Below are positions 63,237-64,000 of a stretch of 64,000 nt of DNA, one piece after another. This DNA comes from Lacinutrix sp. Hel_I_90 (GTDB lineage: Bacteria; Bacteroidota; Bacteroidia; Flavobacteriales; Flavobacteriaceae). The stretch covers positions 806,001 through 870,000 of the forward strand of contig NZ_JYNQ01000001.1 in the NCBI RefSeq assembly GCF_000934685.1, written 5' to 3'. The first letter of the stretch is position 1. Each line of letters begins with the position of its first letter. A model generated the notes under the pieces. It was given only the letters and a program-made list of their open reading frames with translations. It was not told the DNA's origin and ran no database searches. Made by a program: the position numbers and the translations under genes.

Positions 63237-63322
63237 GTTTACAACAAAGAACTGAGGTAAAAAACAACACTTTTCTTCATTAATTTTAGACATTATTAGT
63301 TTAGGCTTTCAAAGAGATTTTT
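63237..63322 (+). repeat. Second-type cassette-end repeat, copy 2 (end of array)
   Basis: GTTTACAAC (63237-63245) is the exact complement of the core of site 4, so it closes cassette 5. The following 63 bp match copy 1 at 59870-59934 nearly base for base. No further cassette follows; a chromosomal lipoprotein gene begins at 63491. Confidence 0.72.
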
Positions 63323-63424
63323 ACGTGGGTAAAGCACGCAAAATTTTAGTTTGTTTATAGTTATAACGAAAATTCATTCTAAACATCCAATTTGTATGAA
63401 TAAAGATATTGCACATTCTCAAAT

Positions 63425-63454
63425 TTTGATTTTAATAAGAATTTCTTAGCTTTG
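63425..63454 (+). promoter_or_regulatory. Bacteroidota-type promoter of the Kelch-like lipoprotein gene
   Basis: TTTG (63425-63428) and TAGCTTTG (63447-63454) are separated by 18 bp, a near-ideal -33/-7 pair. The start codon is 36 bp downstream. Confidence 0.65.
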
Positions 63455-63490
63455 TAATACACTAAGCTATTAACCCTTAACTCATTTCAA

Positions 63491-64000
63491 ATGAAACTTT
63501 TAAATTTCACAGCTATTTTATTTGGTTTTTTACTCATTCTTTCTTGTAGTAAGGATGACGACCAAGTCGCAAACGTACCAACTTTAAATTCTATCAACTT
63601 AACCTCTCCGGAAGCAGATGAAACCCTTGTACAACTCCTACCTGAATTTACCTGGGAAACCTACGACAGTGACCAGACAGTAAATTATTCTATTTTTATT
63701 GGTACTGAGCAAGATAACCTACCATTAGCAGCATCAGAAATACAAAGCGCCAATCCAACTTTTACCCTTGACGTTAGTAACGCACTAGTGAATGCAACCA
63801 CATACTACTGGAAGGTACAAGCAAATATTGAAGGAGCACTAGTAGCCGAAAGCGAAGTGCAATCTTTTGTTACAGAACTAATAACGACCATGCAGTTAAC
63901 TGAAAATGCAGACTACCCAAAAAGAATTAAAGCATCTGCGGCTGCTTTTAATGACAAACTTTGGATCATTGGAGGAAAAGATGCTGGAGATATAGCCCTT
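63491..64000 (+). CDS. Kelch-like lipoprotein, N-terminal part (runs off the window)
   Basis: The first 170 residues begin with a lipoprotein signal (FGFLLILSCSKDDDQ, Cys19). A fibronectin type III-like domain follows (residues about 28-120: LNSINLTSPEADETLVQLLPEFTWE...YYWKVQANIEG). The start of a Kelch-type repeat is seen at the end (ASAAAFNDKLWIIGGKDAG). It is the first chromosomal gene after the array and has its own promoter. The full length is outside the window. Confidence 0.85.
   Translation, partial: MKLLNFTAILFGFLLILSCSKDDDQVANVPTLNSINLTSPEADETLVQLLPEFTWETYDSDQTVNYSIFIGTEQDNLPLAASEIQSANPTFTLDVSNALVNATTYYWKVQANIEGALVAESEVQSFVTELITTMQLTENADYPKRIKASAAAFNDKLWIIGGKDAGDIAL

Noticed and set aside
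38857-63322. CRISPR array
   Set aside because: The repeats are about 135 bp, are separated by whole genes and have internal pairing; no short repeat-spacer series and no cas genes are present.

Overview
The window is AT-rich and looks like the chromosome of a marine-type Flavobacteriaceae bacterium (Bacteroidota). The evidence is gene content and order (porQ-cmk, rpsA, lon next to a LysM protein, aroQ and xerD, ribonuclease Y next to a 6S-like RNA and zapA), a type IX secretion gene, a TonB receptor with an N-terminal CarboxypepD_reg domain, promoter boxes of the Bacteroidota form TTTG..TAnnTTTG, and starts without Shine-Dalgarno sequences. The genus cannot be fixed from the sequence.

Positions 1-35917 are ordinary core and accessory chromosome. 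From left to right they hold pyrB (partial) and pyrR; rpsA; a BON-LysM protein; cmk and porQ; a LysM protein and lon; an ECF sigma factor operon with two beta-helix surface proteins; lipoproteins; an MFS carrier; an M48 protease; two msrB genes in tandem; lpdA and aroQ facing each other across a shared terminator; four tandem outer-membrane beta-barrel paralogs, each with its own near-identical terminator; xerD; two PAS histidine kinases without response regulators; rny, a 6S RNA candidate, zapA and a ZapB-like gene; an M23 peptidase; and a TonB receptor.

Positions 36012-63322 form the unusual part: an integron-like cassette array. A tyrosine recombinase (36012-37142) is followed, in the same orientation, by compact gene cassettes. 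Each cassette is bounded by a GTT-type core whose following bases are repeated in inverted form (8-10 bp, unique to each cassette) at the start of the next structured repeat. The repeats are about 135 bp. They have long complementary arms with compensatory changes and a central hairpin, and their mismatches become G.T wobbles on the bottom strand. These are the features of integron attC sites, yet the recombinase lacks the insertion typical of IntI. The cassettes encode a two-gene membrane module, a TPR lipoprotein, a membrane protein, a secreted protein and a lipoprotein, all on the plus strand.

Three elements have invaded the array. An 18-kb integrative island (39913-57994) sits inside the attC of cassette 2, flanked by an 11-bp direct repeat. 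Removing it restores a consensus attC. The island carries its own integrase, an excisionase-like HTH protein, a replication-type protein, a type I restriction-modification operon with an embedded PrrC-like candidate anticodon nuclease, and a toxin-antitoxin-SecB chaperone (TAC) operon extended by two unknown genes, one with a PD-(D/E)XK signature. An IS110-family element lies next to a second type of cassette-end repeat. An IS3-family element separates the last cassette gene from its attC and left a 3-bp duplication. A chromosomal Kelch-like lipoprotein gene with a good promoter resumes at 63491.
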